Assembly (NCBI RefSeq): GCF_006346325.1
Contig: NZ_VDYR01000002.1
Coordinates: 124,001 to 188,000 of the forward strand
From: Sphingomonas japonica
GTDB lineage: Bacteria > Pseudomonadota > Alphaproteobacteria > Sphingomonadales > Sphingomonadaceae
Length of the DNA stretch: 64,000 nucleotides
Direction of reading: 5' to 3'
The translations under genes and the position numbers were made by a program. Under the pieces are notes generated by a model that saw nothing but the letters and a program-made list of their open reading frames with translations, had not been told where the DNA came from and made no database searches. This document shows positions 55,831 to 63,206 of this stretch, in pieces. Position 1 is the stretch's first letter; the number at the start of each line of letters is the position of its first letter.

Positions 55831-56964
55831 ATGAAATGGTTCGGTCGGAAGGCGGGGCGTGCTTTGGCGCGTCCGGGGTTGGCGCGTGGGGTGGCGATCG
55901 GGGAGTGGCCTCGCAGCTACGAGGCGCAGGTTCGGGAGGGGTATTGCCTGAATGCCATCGCGCAGCGGGCGGTGCGGATGGTGGCGGAAGGGGTGGGATC
56001 GGCGCCGCTGACCGCATCCGATCCGGGGCTGGCCGCGCTGGTGCGGGCGCGGTCGTCGGGGCAGGTGCTGACCGAGACGGTGGCGGCGCATCTGCTGCTG
56101 CACGGCAATGCCTATGTCCAGCTGCTCGGGGACGGGCTGGGCGGGGTCGGCGAGCTGTTCGCGCTCAGGCCCGAGCGGGTCGCGGTCGAGGCGGATGCCA
56201 ATGGCTGGCCGGTGGCGTATCGCTACCGCGTCGCCGAACGCGTCGTGCGGATCGCCGCGGAGGACGAAGGCGGGCGGCCGCAGATCGTCCATCTCAAGGG
56301 CTTCCATCCGCTCGACGATCATTATGGGCTGGGCTGCCTGGGCGCGGCGGCTGGCGCGATCGCGATCCACAATGCCGCCGCCAAGTGGAACAAGGCGCTG
56401 CTCGACAATGCTGCGCGGCCTTCGGGTGCGCTGGTGCATGAATCGCCGGATGGATCGGTGCTGTCGAGCGACCAGTTCGAGCGGCTGCGCGAGGAGATGG
56501 AGGCGGGGTTCGCGGGGGCGGCCAATGCCGGGCGGCCGATGCTGCTCGAAGGTGGGCTCAAGTGGCAGGCGATGAGCCTGACCCCGGCCGACATGGATTT
56601 CGTCGGGCTGAAAGCGGCGGCGGCGCGCGAGATCGCGCTGGCGTTCGGTGTGCCGCCGATGCTGCTCGGGCTGCCGGGCGACAACAGCTATGCCAATTAT
56701 CGTGAGGCCAACCGCGCGGTGTGGCGCCAGACGATCCTGCCGCTGGCCGGGTCGGTACTGGCAAGCCTGGAACAGGCGCTGCGCGGGTGGGACGCAGGCG
56801 CGGCGCTGGCGGTCGATGTCGACCGGATAGCGGCGCTGGCCGAGGATCGCGAGCGGCTGTGGGCGCAGGTGAGCGCCGCGGATTTCCTGAGCGATCCCGA
56901 GAAGCGGGCGATGCTGGGGGTGGTCGCTACAACCGATACTGCGTCGTCGGCAGGCGGCAGGTAA
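55831..56964 (+). CDS. GTA-like portal protein (HK97 family)
   Basis: 377 residues. Portal-family features: EGYCLNAIAQRAVRMVAEGVGSAPL at the N-terminus, LLLHGNAYVQLLGDG, LGAAAGAIAIHNAAAKWNKALLDNAARPSGAL, and LKAAAAREIALAFGVPPMLLGLPGDNSYANYREANRA with the strongly conserved end motif. It forms the dodecameric ring for DNA entry and tail attachment. It corresponds to RcGTA gp3. Confidence 0.93.
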   Translation: MKWFGRKAGRALARPGLARGVAIGEWPRSYEAQVREGYCLNAIAQRAVRMVAEGVGSAPLTASDPGLAALVRARSSGQVLTETVAAHLLLHGNAYVQLLGDGLGGVGELFALRPERVAVEADANGWPVAYRYRVAERVVRIAAEDEGGRPQIVHLKGFHPLDDHYGLGCLGAAAGAIAIHNAAAKWNKALLDNAARPSGALVHESPDGSVLSSDQFERLREEMEAGFAGAANAGRPMLLEGGLKWQAMSLTPADMDFVGLKAAAAREIALAFGVPPMLLGLPGDNSYANYREANRAVWRQTILPLAGSVLASLEQALRGWDAGAALAVDVDRIAALAEDRERLWAQVSAADFLSDPEKRAMLGVVATTDTASSAGGR

Positions 56965-57091
56965 GCGTCGTGCGGTCGTAGGTGCCGCCGGCTTCGGCGC
57001 AGCGGTCGGCCTGGACGATCGGGACCACGAACACCAGCGCGACCAGCGCGGCGAAGAACGCGAGCAGGATGATGCGAAGGCGGCGGCGCAT
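56927..57091 (-). CDS. possible small exported protein on the opposite strand
   Basis: A 54-residue open frame: basic N-terminus MRRRLRIILLAFFAALVALV leading into a hydrophobic helix, then QADRCAEAGGTYDRTTLTCRL with two cysteines. It reads like a membrane-anchored or secreted small protein. It overlaps the last 38 nt of the portal gene and fills most of the portal-DUF6127 gap. There is no clear ribosome site, so it is tentative. Confidence 0.45.
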   Translation of the reverse strand: MRRRLRIILLAFFAALVALVFVVPIVQADRCAEAGGTYDRTTLTCRLPTTQYRL

Positions 57092-57137
57092 GGTTGCCGG
57101 GTAATCGCTGGCGATCGGATTGGGAACACGTGTCCCG

Positions 57138-57160
57138 ACTTCGGCGTGCTGCGCCGAAGT
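57138..57160. repeat. 9-bp hairpin before the DUF6127 gene
   Basis: ACTTCGGCG-TGCTG-CGCCGAAGT, followed by TTTATCCCGAG and CGTCGAGGGG, resembling a composite of the palindromic repeats scattered in this genome. It lies in the 251-nt gap between portal and the DUF6127 gene. Confidence 0.6.
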
Positions 57161-57215
57161 TTATCCCGAGCACGTCGAGGGGCTCGACATGAACGGTCGG
57201 AGAAAGGATCCCATC

Positions 57216-57521
57216 ATGGATGCAAGCGTGCTGGCGCAGCTGATGCTGACCGCCGACGACGATGGTGCCGACCTCGCGACGCTGCGCGCGATCGCCGAGG
57301 AGGCAGGCGAGCTGGGGGCGGCGCGGGCGCTGGCCCGGTTGGGGCTGGGCGATACCGGCGCCGCCAAGGACATGGCCGAACTGCGCGAGCTGCTGGGAGC
57401 GTGGCGCGACGCCAAGCGCTCGGCGGTCAAGGCGGCGGTCGGGTGGATCGTGCGGATGCTGGCAGCTCTGGTGCTGGTCGGCTTGGCGGTGCGGCTGGGG
57501 TTTTCGGGATGGGTGAAGTGA
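57216..57521 (+). CDS. DUF6127 family small membrane protein in the GTA-like cluster
   Basis: 101 residues: helical N-terminus (MLTADDDGADLATLRAIAEEAGELGAARALARLGLGD), a basic linker (GAWRDAKRSAVKAAVGW) and one C-terminal membrane helix (IVRMLAALVLVGLAVRLGF). It is placed between portal and prohead protease. Its role is unknown. GAAAGGA seven bases upstream supports ATG 57216. The stop overlaps the protease start. Confidence 0.75.
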   Translation: MDASVLAQLMLTADDDGADLATLRAIAEEAGELGAARALARLGLGDTGAAKDMAELRELLGAWRDAKRSAVKAAVGWIVRMLAALVLVGLAVRLGFSGWVK

Positions 57522-57907
57522 GCGCGGTGCGGTTCGCTGGATATGCCGCCGTGTTCGATGTCGCCGATCGCGGGGGCGATGTCGTGCGGCGTGGCGGGGT
57601 TCGGTGGGCGGACGAGGTGCCGCTGCTGTGGCAGCATTCGGGGCCGCCGGTCGGGATCATCGAGCATCTCGAGGCCGACACGCGTGGGGTGCGGGTGATC
57701 GGGCGAGTGATCGAGGCGCGCGCAGCGACGCTGGTCGCTTGCGGGGCGATCACGGGATTGTCGTTCGGATACCGCGCCCGGGCGGTCGAGCAGGGAACAT
57801 TTCGTGAACTTCTCATCCTCGATCTGATCGAGGTGAGTCTGGTCGCGCAGCCGATGCAGCGGCTGGCGCGGATACATCGGGTCGAAGCAACGGGAGAAAG
57901 TGCATGA
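57518..57907 (+). CDS. GTA-like prohead protease (HK97 family)
   Basis: 129 residues, at the short end for the family. The expected catalytic residues are visible: His40 in LLWQHSGPPVGII and Ser82 in GAITGLSFGYRA; the ending DLIEVSLVAQPMQ is conserved. It matures the capsid. GTG 57518 overlaps the upstream stop; in-frame ATG 57509 is an alternative. It overlaps the capsid gene by 4 nt. It corresponds to RcGTA gp4. Confidence 0.9.
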   Translation: MSAVRFAGYAAVFDVADRGGDVVRRGGVRWADEVPLLWQHSGPPVGIIEHLEADTRGVRVIGRVIEARAATLVACGAITGLSFGYRARAVEQGTFRELLILDLIEVSLVAQPMQRLARIHRVEATGESA

Positions 57908-58959
57908 GCGACGTGACGGACAGCCTGGCGGGCAGCTTTGCCGGGATCGAGAAAAGCGGCGTGGTCGCGAGCCGGCCGATGCTGGCGGGCGCGACAAGTG
58001 CGAGCGGGGGCGCATTCGGCGGGTTCCTGCGGTCAGGTGCAGGCGTGCTCGAATTGAAGGCGATGTCGGGCGTGAGCGGCGCCGATGGCGGCTATGCGGT
58101 GCCGCGCGAGATCGATGCGGTGATCGACAGCGTGCTCAAGGCGACGAGCCCGATCCGCGGCATCGCCAATGTCGTGCAGGTGGGCAGCGCTGGCTATCGC
58201 AAGCTGGTCGCAGCGGGGGGTACGCCGTCGGGCTGGTCGGCGGAAACCGCGGCACGGCCGGAGACGGCGACGCCGACCTTTTACGAGATCGCGCCGCCGA
58301 TGGGCGAGCTGTACGCCAATCCGGCGGCGAGCCAGGCGATGCTCGACGATGCCGGGTTCGATGTCGAGGGCTGGCTGGCGAACGAGATCGCCATGGAGTT
58401 CGCCAAGGCCGAGGGGGCGGCGTTCGTCGGCGGCAACGGCACCAACCGGCCCAAGGGGTTCCTGACCTATCCGACCGGGACCGCGGGCGACGCGACGCGG
58501 GCGTTCGGGACGATCCAGTATCTGGCGAGCGGGGCGGCGGGCGATTTCGCCGCCAATCCGCAGGAGCGGCTGATCGACCTGGTCCACAGCCTGAAGGGAC
58601 CGTATCGCCAGGGCGCGAGCTGGGTAATGAACGCGTCGACGCTGGCGCGCATCCGCAAGATGAAGACCAGCGACGGCGCGTTCGTGTGGACGCCGGGAAT
58701 TGCTTCGGGCCAGCCCGACACGCTGCTGGGCTATCCGGTGGTCGAGGCCGAGGACATGCCCGACATCGCCGCGAACAGCCTGTCGATCGCGTTCGGCAAT
58801 TTCAAGGCGGGGTATCTGGTCGCCGAGCGCGCCGAGACCGCGATCCTGCGCGATCCCTATTCGAACAAGCCGTTCGTCCATTTCTACGCGACCAAGCGCG
58901 TCGGCGGGGCGGTGACCAATTCGGAAGCGATCAAGCTGATGAAGTTCGCGGCGGCGTGA
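57904..58959 (+). CDS. GTA-like major capsid protein (HK97 fold)
   Basis: 351 residues. HK97 features: GGYAVPREIDAVIDSVLKATSPIRGIANVV at the start of the mature part, GYRKLVAAGGTPSGWSAETAARPETATPTF, FVGGNGTNRPKGFLTYPTG and the C-terminal RDPYSNKPFVHFYATKRVGGAVTN. The N-terminal delta region before the cleavage zone is short (about 55 residues). It corresponds to RcGTA gp5. A strong terminator-like hairpin follows its stop. Confidence 0.95.
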   Translation: MSDVTDSLAGSFAGIEKSGVVASRPMLAGATSASGGAFGGFLRSGAGVLELKAMSGVSGADGGYAVPREIDAVIDSVLKATSPIRGIANVVQVGSAGYRKLVAAGGTPSGWSAETAARPETATPTFYEIAPPMGELYANPAASQAMLDDAGFDVEGWLANEIAMEFAKAEGAAFVGGNGTNRPKGFLTYPTGTAGDATRAFGTIQYLASGAAGDFAANPQERLIDLVHSLKGPYRQGASWVMNASTLARIRKMKTSDGAFVWTPGIASGQPDTLLGYPVVEAEDMPDIAANSLSIAFGNFKAGYLVAERAETAILRDPYSNKPFVHFYATKRVGGAVTNSEAIKLMKFAAA

Positions 58960-58966
58960 TCCGGTG

Positions 58967-59005
58967 GGGGGCGGGGCCGGCAGCGGTCCCGCCCCCATGC
59001 TTTTT
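58967..59005 (+). terminator. intrinsic terminator or attenuator after the capsid gene
   Basis: A 12-bp GC stem (58967-58978 with 58985-58996, one G-T wobble), 6-nt loop, then four bases and TTTTT (59001-59005). It has classic rho-independent form and lies within the cluster, so it probably lowers transcription of downstream genes relative to capsid rather than ending the unit. Confidence 0.75.
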
Positions 59006-59023
59006 GAACAACGGGAGACGATC

Positions 59024-59290
59024 ATGGCAGATGCCTTTTTTAACCAGGCCGACCAGGTGTCGGCCCCGGCGACGCGTGCGGTGGCGATAGTGCCGCACGA
59101 TACCGCCGCGCTGGCCGACATTCCCAAGGCGCTGTACGTGGGCAGCGGCGGCACGCTGGTATTGCGCGCGAGCGGCAGCACCGGGGATGCGAGCTTTCGC
59201 AACGTCGCATCGGGCAGCGTGCTGCCGGTGCGCGCGAGCCATGTTCGGGCCACCGGCACGACCGCGGCCGACATCGTGGCGCTGGGCTGA
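59024..59290 (+). CDS. head spike base protein (RcGTA rcc01079/GhsA-like)
   Basis: 88 residues: ADAFFNQADQVSAPATRAVAIVPHD, ALYVGSGGTLVLRAS and VLPVRASHVRATGTTAADIVALG, the pattern of the small spike-base family first described in Rhodobacter capsulatus GTA, where it forms the foot of the head spike at fivefold vertices. GGGAG precedes ATG 59024. Its stop shares one base with the spike-fibre start. In RcGTA the spike genes lie outside the structural cluster; here they sit directly behind capsid. Confidence 0.75.
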   Translation: MADAFFNQADQVSAPATRAVAIVPHDTAALADIPKALYVGSGGTLVLRASGSTGDASFRNVASGSVLPVRASHVRATGTTAADIVALG

Positions 59291-60222
59291 TGGCGGCGAT
59301 CGCCGTCGGCATCCCGATCGGGCGGCGCAATGCGCGGGCGGGGTTCGACTTTACCGGACCCGCGCTGCCGCCCGGCGCGGTGCTGACGCGGGCCAGCGCA
59401 GCGACCTGCGTGACGGCACAGGGGTTGCTGGCGACGCTGCCGCCCGATGCACCGCGTTTCGACCATGATCCGGCCAGCGGACGGCGGCGCGGATTGCTGA
59501 TCGAGGATGCGGCGACCAACATCGTGATCGGCAGCAGCGCGTTTGCGGCGGCGCCGTGGATCGCCGACAGCCTTTCGTTGGCGTCCGGCGCTCCGGCCCC
59601 CGACGGCAGCGCGTCGGCAACGCTCGCCACCGACGCCAGCGAGACGGCGTACGGAGTCATGTCGCAGAATTTCGCGGCACGGGCACAGCCATCGGTCGCG
59701 TCGCTGTTCGTGCGCAAGGATGCAGTCGCGGCGAGCGTGCGATCGCTGCTGCTGCGGCTGCGGCTGCCGCAGCACGATCTGAAGCTCGATACGGCAAGCG
59801 GAGCGCTGGTCGCCAGTGGGCCAAGCGCGGGCGTCATCGATCATGGCGCATACTGGCGGGCGTGGGTCAGCGCCGACGCCGGGGTGTCGAGCGTGTGGTG
59901 CTACATCGCCGTCGCGCAGGGCGTGCTTGGCGCGGGCAACAGCCCGACCGTGACAGGAAGCGCGACGATCTGGGGAATGCAGGTCGAGAACGGCGTCCGG
60001 CCGACCAGCGCGATCGCCACCGAAAGCGCCGCGGCGACGCGCGCGCGCGACCGGCTGACGCTCGACTGGTCGCGCTGGGGGATCGTCGATGCGGCGATGC
60101 CCGTCCGATACGTTTTCGACGACGGGTCGAGCGAGGTCCGCACGGCGACCGTCGCAGCCGGGCTGAGCGAGGCACCGAACGACCTGGGGCGGGCGCATAT
60201 CGCGCGCATCGAGCGCGCCTGA
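59290..60222 (+). CDS. head spike fibre protein (GhsB-like)
   Basis: 310 residues, beta-rich. Middle part RFDHDPASGRRRGLLIEDAATNIV is the phage head-spike-fibre signature, followed by a carbohydrate-binding-like beta sandwich (residues about 90-240) and a C-terminal strand region (PVRYVFDDGSSEVRTATV). It probably projects from the head on the base protein and binds recipient-cell surface sugars. The base-fibre pair is translationally coupled. Confidence 0.72.
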   Translation: MAAIAVGIPIGRRNARAGFDFTGPALPPGAVLTRASAATCVTAQGLLATLPPDAPRFDHDPASGRRRGLLIEDAATNIVIGSSAFAAAPWIADSLSLASGAPAPDGSASATLATDASETAYGVMSQNFAARAQPSVASLFVRKDAVAASVRSLLLRLRLPQHDLKLDTASGALVASGPSAGVIDHGAYWRAWVSADAGVSSVWCYIAVAQGVLGAGNSPTVTGSATIWGMQVENGVRPTSAIATESAAATRARDRLTLDWSRWGIVDAAMPVRYVFDDGSSEVRTATVAAGLSEAPNDLGRAHIARIERA

Positions 60223-60262
60223 CGGCGCTCGCAGATCGACGCGCGCGCCTGAACGGCGCTCG
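60211..60262. repeat. tandem hairpin repeat after the spike-fibre gene
   Basis: GCGCGCCTGACGGCGCTCG at 60213-60231 recurs with one inserted A at 60243-60262. The first copy contains the spike-fibre stop codon, and GAGCGC (60211-60216) can pair with GCGCTC (60225-60230). It fills the 89-nt gap before the head-tail adaptor gene. Confidence 0.6.
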
Positions 60263-60311
60263 GAGGACAACAAGCGCCAGAGCGGCGCGGGCAGGCAACA
60301 GGGAGATCGAC

Positions 60312-60881
60312 ATGCAGCAGGGACCTGGCGCAGTGGCGCCGGGCGGCGGCGACCGCGTGGCTGCGATCGCCGCCGCCAAGACATGGGCGCGGATCGAGGG
60401 AGAGGGCGAGACTGCGCTGCTCGGCACGATGGTCGATGCCGCCTATGCGCTGGCCGAGGCGTTTACCGGGCAGGTGCTGATCGCGCGCGAGATCGTCGTG
60501 GTGCGACCGGCAAGTCCGTGGTGGGGCGCGATCGGGGTGGCGCCGGTGACCGGCGTGGCGCGGGTCCGAGGGGTGCCCGCGGACGGCGCCGCGTTCGACC
60601 TGCCGGTCGAGGGCTATGCCATCGATATCGACGCAGAGGGTGACGCCTGGTTGCGGGTGACGCAGCCCGGTGCGGGCGGCCGCGTCGAGGTGACGCTCAC
60701 CGCCGGGATTGCGGCGGACTGGGCAAGCTTGCCGCCGCCGATCGCACAGGGAATCGTCCATCTGGCGGCCGACCGCTTCATGGCGCGCGACCGCGACTTG
60801 CCGCCGCCTGCGGCAGTCGCAGCCTTGTGGCGGCCGTTCCGGCGGATGCGGCTTTCCAGCCGGCGTAGGGCTTCGGCGTGA
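60312..60881 (+). CDS. head-tail adaptor protein (gp6-like)
   Basis: 189 residues. The helical start (AAIAAAKTWARIEGEGETALLGTMVDAAYALAEAFTGQ) and the C-terminal ADWASLPPPIAQGIVHLAADRFMARD match head-tail connector proteins of the HK97 gp6/RcGTA gp6 type, here with an extra beta region in the middle. AGGGAG precedes ATG 60312. It shares one base with the next gene. Confidence 0.82.
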   Translation: MQQGPGAVAPGGGDRVAAIAAAKTWARIEGEGETALLGTMVDAAYALAEAFTGQVLIAREIVVVRPASPWWGAIGVAPVTGVARVRGVPADGAAFDLPVEGYAIDIDAEGDAWLRVTQPGAGGRVEVTLTAGIAADWASLPPPIAQGIVHLAADRFMARDRDLPPPAAVAALWRPFRRMRLSSRRRASA

Positions 60882-61087
60882 TGGAGCGGCTGATGCAGCG
60901 CGGCGAGCAGCGGGCCGAGGCAGCGGCGGAGCGGCTGCGCATGCGGGTGGCGCAGCTGCTGCGCGATCGATTGCCCGGCGCGGCGGTGACGATCGAACGC
61001 GGCGGGATCGCCATCGAGGGGCGTGCGATCGAGGCACGGCGCGATGCCGATCCGGCGCTGCGCTGGATCGCAGGAGAGTTGCGATGA
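60881..61087 (+). CDS. small protein in the head-tail connector position (gp7-like slot)
   Basis: 68 residues, charged and helical at the N-terminus (LMQRGEQRAEAAAERLRMRVAQLLRDRL) with a short beta hairpin (VTIERGGIAIEGRAIEA). It occupies the position of the RcGTA head-closure stopper gp7, but it is much shorter and I recognise no homology, so stopper function is only positional. It overlaps neighbours by 1 and 4 nt, confirming it is translated as part of the cluster. Confidence 0.7.
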   Translation: MERLMQRGEQRAEAAAERLRMRVAQLLRDRLPGAAVTIERGGIAIEGRAIEARRDADPALRWIAGELR

Positions 61088-61485
61088 GCGTGCATGAAGC
61101 GCTGACGGCGGCGCTGGTCGCGACATTGCGCGGCGATCCGGCTTGCGAAGGTGTCGGGGTGTTCGACGCGCCGCCGGTGCGCGCCAGCCCGCCCTTCGTC
61201 GAGGTGACGCCGCCCATCCTGGCCGACTGGGGCGCCAAGGACCGGCGCGGCGTCGAGGCGCGGCTGCTGATCCGGATCGAGGATGCGGGCGAGCGGCCGG
61301 TGCGAGTGCGCACGCTGGCCGACGCGGTCGGCGGCGTGGTCGCGGCCGGCGTGGCGGTACCGGGCTGGGAAAGCGGCACAGCGGTGCTGGCGCGCAGCCG
61401 GATCGCGAGACGCGGCGATGCCAAGGGCGATGGGCGCTGGATCGCGACAATCGAGTTCCGGATGCGGTTGCTGGAGTCGGTTTGA
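61084..61485 (+). CDS. tail terminator (DUF3168, gp8-like)
   Basis: 133 residues. DUF3168 features: VHEALTAALVATLRGDPAC, PPFVEVTPPILADWGAKDRRGVEARLLIRI and RWIATIEFRMRLLE. Such proteins cap the tail tube at the head-proximal end; RcGTA gp8 is the counterpart. It overlaps the preceding gene by 4 nt and is followed by a large inverted repeat. Confidence 0.88.
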   Translation: MSVHEALTAALVATLRGDPACEGVGVFDAPPVRASPPFVEVTPPILADWGAKDRRGVEARLLIRIEDAGERPVRVRTLADAVGGVVAAGVAVPGWESGTAVLARSRIARRGDAKGDGRWIATIEFRMRLLESV

Positions 61486-61587
61486 GAATGCGCTGCGTGC
61501 GCATTCCGCCGCACCAGCCCGCTCCCCCACCCGGCCACCCATCGGAATACCGTGTGGCCGGTCGGGTGGGGAGCGGGCCGGTGCGGC
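61486..61587. repeat. small hairpin plus long inverted repeat between gp8 and gp9
   Basis: GAATGCGC-TGCGT-GCGCATTC (61486-61506), then a GC stem of about 29 bp: left arm 61508-61538, right arm 61554-61587, with one mismatch and two bulges around a 15-nt loop. It fills the gap before the major tail protein gene and ends 14 nt before its ribosome site. Confidence 0.8.
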
Positions 61588-61612
61588 ACTATCAACCAAA
61601 AGGAGAGTCATC

Positions 61613-62020
61613 ATGGCGGTGGAGAAGGGGAGCGCGTTCCTGCTCAAGGTCGGGAACGGAGCGCAGCCGGTGGCCTATGCGACCGTCGCCGGGCTGCGCA
61701 CGACGCAGGTGTCGATCGGCGGCGAGGCGGTGGCGATCACGTCGAAGGATTCGGGCGGCTGGCGCGAATTGCTGTCGGGCGCGGGCGTGCGCTCGGTGAG
61801 CGTGTCGGCGGCGGGGATCTTCACCGGGTCGGCGGCGGAGACGCGCATCAAGGCGTCGGCACTGGCCGGGGCGATCGACGACTATCGGCTGAGCTTCGAA
61901 AGCGGCGAGACGCTGACCGGACGCTTCCTGGTGACGCGGCTCGACTATGCCGGGGACTATAATGGCGAGCGCAACTACACGGTCAGCCTGGAGAGTTCCG
62001 GGCCGGTGGTGGCGGCGTGA
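61613..62020 (+). CDS. major tail (tube) protein (gp9-like)
   Basis: 135 residues matching the TP901-1/RcGTA tail-tube type: KGSAFLLKVGNGAQPVAYATVAGLRTTQVSI, WRELLSGAGVRSVSVSAAGIF, and RFLVTRLDYAGDYNGERNYTVSLESSG. It polymerises into the tail tube. It has the best ribosome site in the cluster (AAAGGAG, seven bases from ATG 61613), consistent with high expression. It overlaps the next gene by 4 nt. Confidence 0.92.
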   Translation: MAVEKGSAFLLKVGNGAQPVAYATVAGLRTTQVSIGGEAVAITSKDSGGWRELLSGAGVRSVSVSAAGIFTGSAAETRIKASALAGAIDDYRLSFESGETLTGRFLVTRLDYAGDYNGERNYTVSLESSGPVVAA

Positions 62021-62331
62021 GCCGGGCGGCCAACCCGGCGCGCGGCGAGGCTGAATTGCGGGTCGGCGGAATTGCACTGGTATTGCGGCCGTCGTTCGAG
62101 GCGCTGGTCGCGGCCGAGCAGGAGCTGGGGCCTTTGTTCGCGCTGGTCGAGCGTGCGGCGGAAGGGCGGCTGGCGCTGGGCGAGATGGTGGCGCTGTTGT
62201 GGCACTGTGTCCGCGACATTCCCGAGGGGATGACGCGCGCGCGGTTCGGCGAGGCGGTGGTGGCGGGCGGCCTTGCGGCGGCGACGCCGGTGCTGCGCGC
62301 CGTGCTGCGACAGATCCTGAGCGGGCGGTGA
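62017..62331 (+). CDS. GTA tail assembly chaperone (gp10-like)
   Basis: 104 residues, helical: GEAELRVGGIALVLRPSFEALVAAEQELGPLFALVERAAEGRLALGE is the 'gene transfer agent family' (TAC_11-like) pattern. GTG start inside the gp9 stop. It is thought to coat the tape measure during tail assembly, together with the next protein. Confidence 0.85.
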   Translation: MSRAANPARGEAELRVGGIALVLRPSFEALVAAEQELGPLFALVERAAEGRLALGEMVALLWHCVRDIPEGMTRARFGEAVVAGGLAAATPVLRAVLRQILSGR

Positions 62332-62522
62332 CGTTTGCCGGTGCGGCCGCCCGGCTCGCCGGGATGGCGGGAGTGGCGTTCGGGTGGTCGCCCGATGCGT
62401 TCTGGCAGGCGACGCCGGACGAGCTGGCCGCACTGGTGCGCGGCTTGGCGGGCGACGCGCCTGCGCCGCCGGACCGCGGCGACCTTGCGAGACTGATGGA
62501 GGCGTTTCCCGATGGAGGATGA
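62328..62522 (+). CDS. second tail assembly chaperone (gp10.1-like)
   Basis: 64 residues starting at GTG 62328: FAGAAARLAGMAGVAFGWSPDAFWQATPDELAALVRGL, the TAC_6 pattern with the WSPDAFW motif. It overlaps gp10 by 4 nt and the tape-measure gene by 11 nt. In this system the two chaperones are separate coupled genes rather than frameshift products. Confidence 0.85.
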   Translation: MTFAGAAARLAGMAGVAFGWSPDAFWQATPDELAALVRGLAGDAPAPPDRGDLARLMEAFPDGG

Positions 62523-63081
62523 AGTCGAGCGGCTGGTAATCGGCGTGCGCGCCGACACCGCCGCGTTCGCGCGCGACGTCGCCGAGATGCGCACCAGCCT
62601 GGAAGGACCGTTCGCGGCCGGGGCGGGGCGCGCGGGCGACGCGATCGAGCGGTCGCTGCTGCGCGCGGTGCGCAGCGGCAAGCTGGGGTTCGAGGATCTG
62701 CGTCGCACCGCGCTGGCGGTGATGGGCGACATCGCGTCGAACGCGGTGGCCGGCGGGGTCGGCGCGATCGTCGGCGGCAGCGGGCGCAGCGGCGTCGGCG
62801 GCCTGCTGAGCGGCTTGCTGTCGGCGCTGTCGGGCGCGCCGGGGCGGGCGACGGGTGGTCCGGTCAGCCCCGGGCGGCCTTATTGGGTCGGCGAGCGCGG
62901 GCCCGAGCTGTTCGTGCCGACATCGGCGGGGCAGGTGCAGGCGGCAAGCGGCGGCGGGCGCGATGTGCGCGTGGCGATCACGGTGCGCAGCGACGGCGGC
63001 ACGGGCGCTCCCGAAGCGCTGGCGCGGTCGAGCCGACAGGTGGCGCGCGCGGTCAAGGCGGCGCTGGTCGGGGTGGAGTGA
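62512..63081 (+). CDS. short tape measure protein (gp11-like)
   Basis: 189 residues: helical start (ERLVIGVRADTAAFARDVAEMRTSLEGPF), a glycine-rich hydrophobic stretch (NAVAGGVGAIVGGSGRSGVGGLLSGLLSALSGAPG) and the conserved end RATGGPVSPGRPYWVGERGPELFVP. It sets tail length; this length predicts a very short tail, roughly 28 nm at 0.15 nm per residue. The C-terminal ELFVP motif is characteristic of these tail proteins. Confidence 0.88.
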   Translation: MEDEVERLVIGVRADTAAFARDVAEMRTSLEGPFAAGAGRAGDAIERSLLRAVRSGKLGFEDLRRTALAVMGDIASNAVAGGVGAIVGGSGRSGVGGLLSGLLSALSGAPGRATGGPVSPGRPYWVGERGPELFVPTSAGQVQAASGGGRDVRVAITVRSDGGTGAPEALARSSRQVARAVKAALVGVE

Positions 63082-63120
63082 GCGGAAGGGGGAAGCGCGT
63101 GGGGCACGCCCCCTCCACCA

Positions 63121-63206
63121 CCGACCTGCGGTCGGCGGTCCCCGGCATCAGGTCGATCAGGCTCCCAGCCTGATCTTGGATTGCCGAGGGCAATCCACCC
63201 TGATGC
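63121..63206 (+). repeat. structured gap: hairpin and possible three-way junction
   Basis: Hairpin CCGACC-TGC-GGTCGG (63121-63135). Then outer stem GCATCAGG/CCTGATGC (63145-63152, 63199-63206) enclosing two perfect 8-bp hairpins: ATCAGGCT-CCC-AGCCTGAT (63156-63174) and GGATTGCC-GAG-GGCAATCC (63178-63196). CTCCCAG at 63162-63168 is also complementary to CTGGGAG at 63214-63220, which overlaps the next gene's ribosome site. It fills the 144-nt gap 63082-63225. Confidence 0.7.

Noticed and set aside
56927..57091. Treating the small antisense ORF in the GTA-like cluster as a firm gene
   Set aside because: Kept only as a low-confidence feature, because there is no ribosome site and it overlaps the portal gene.
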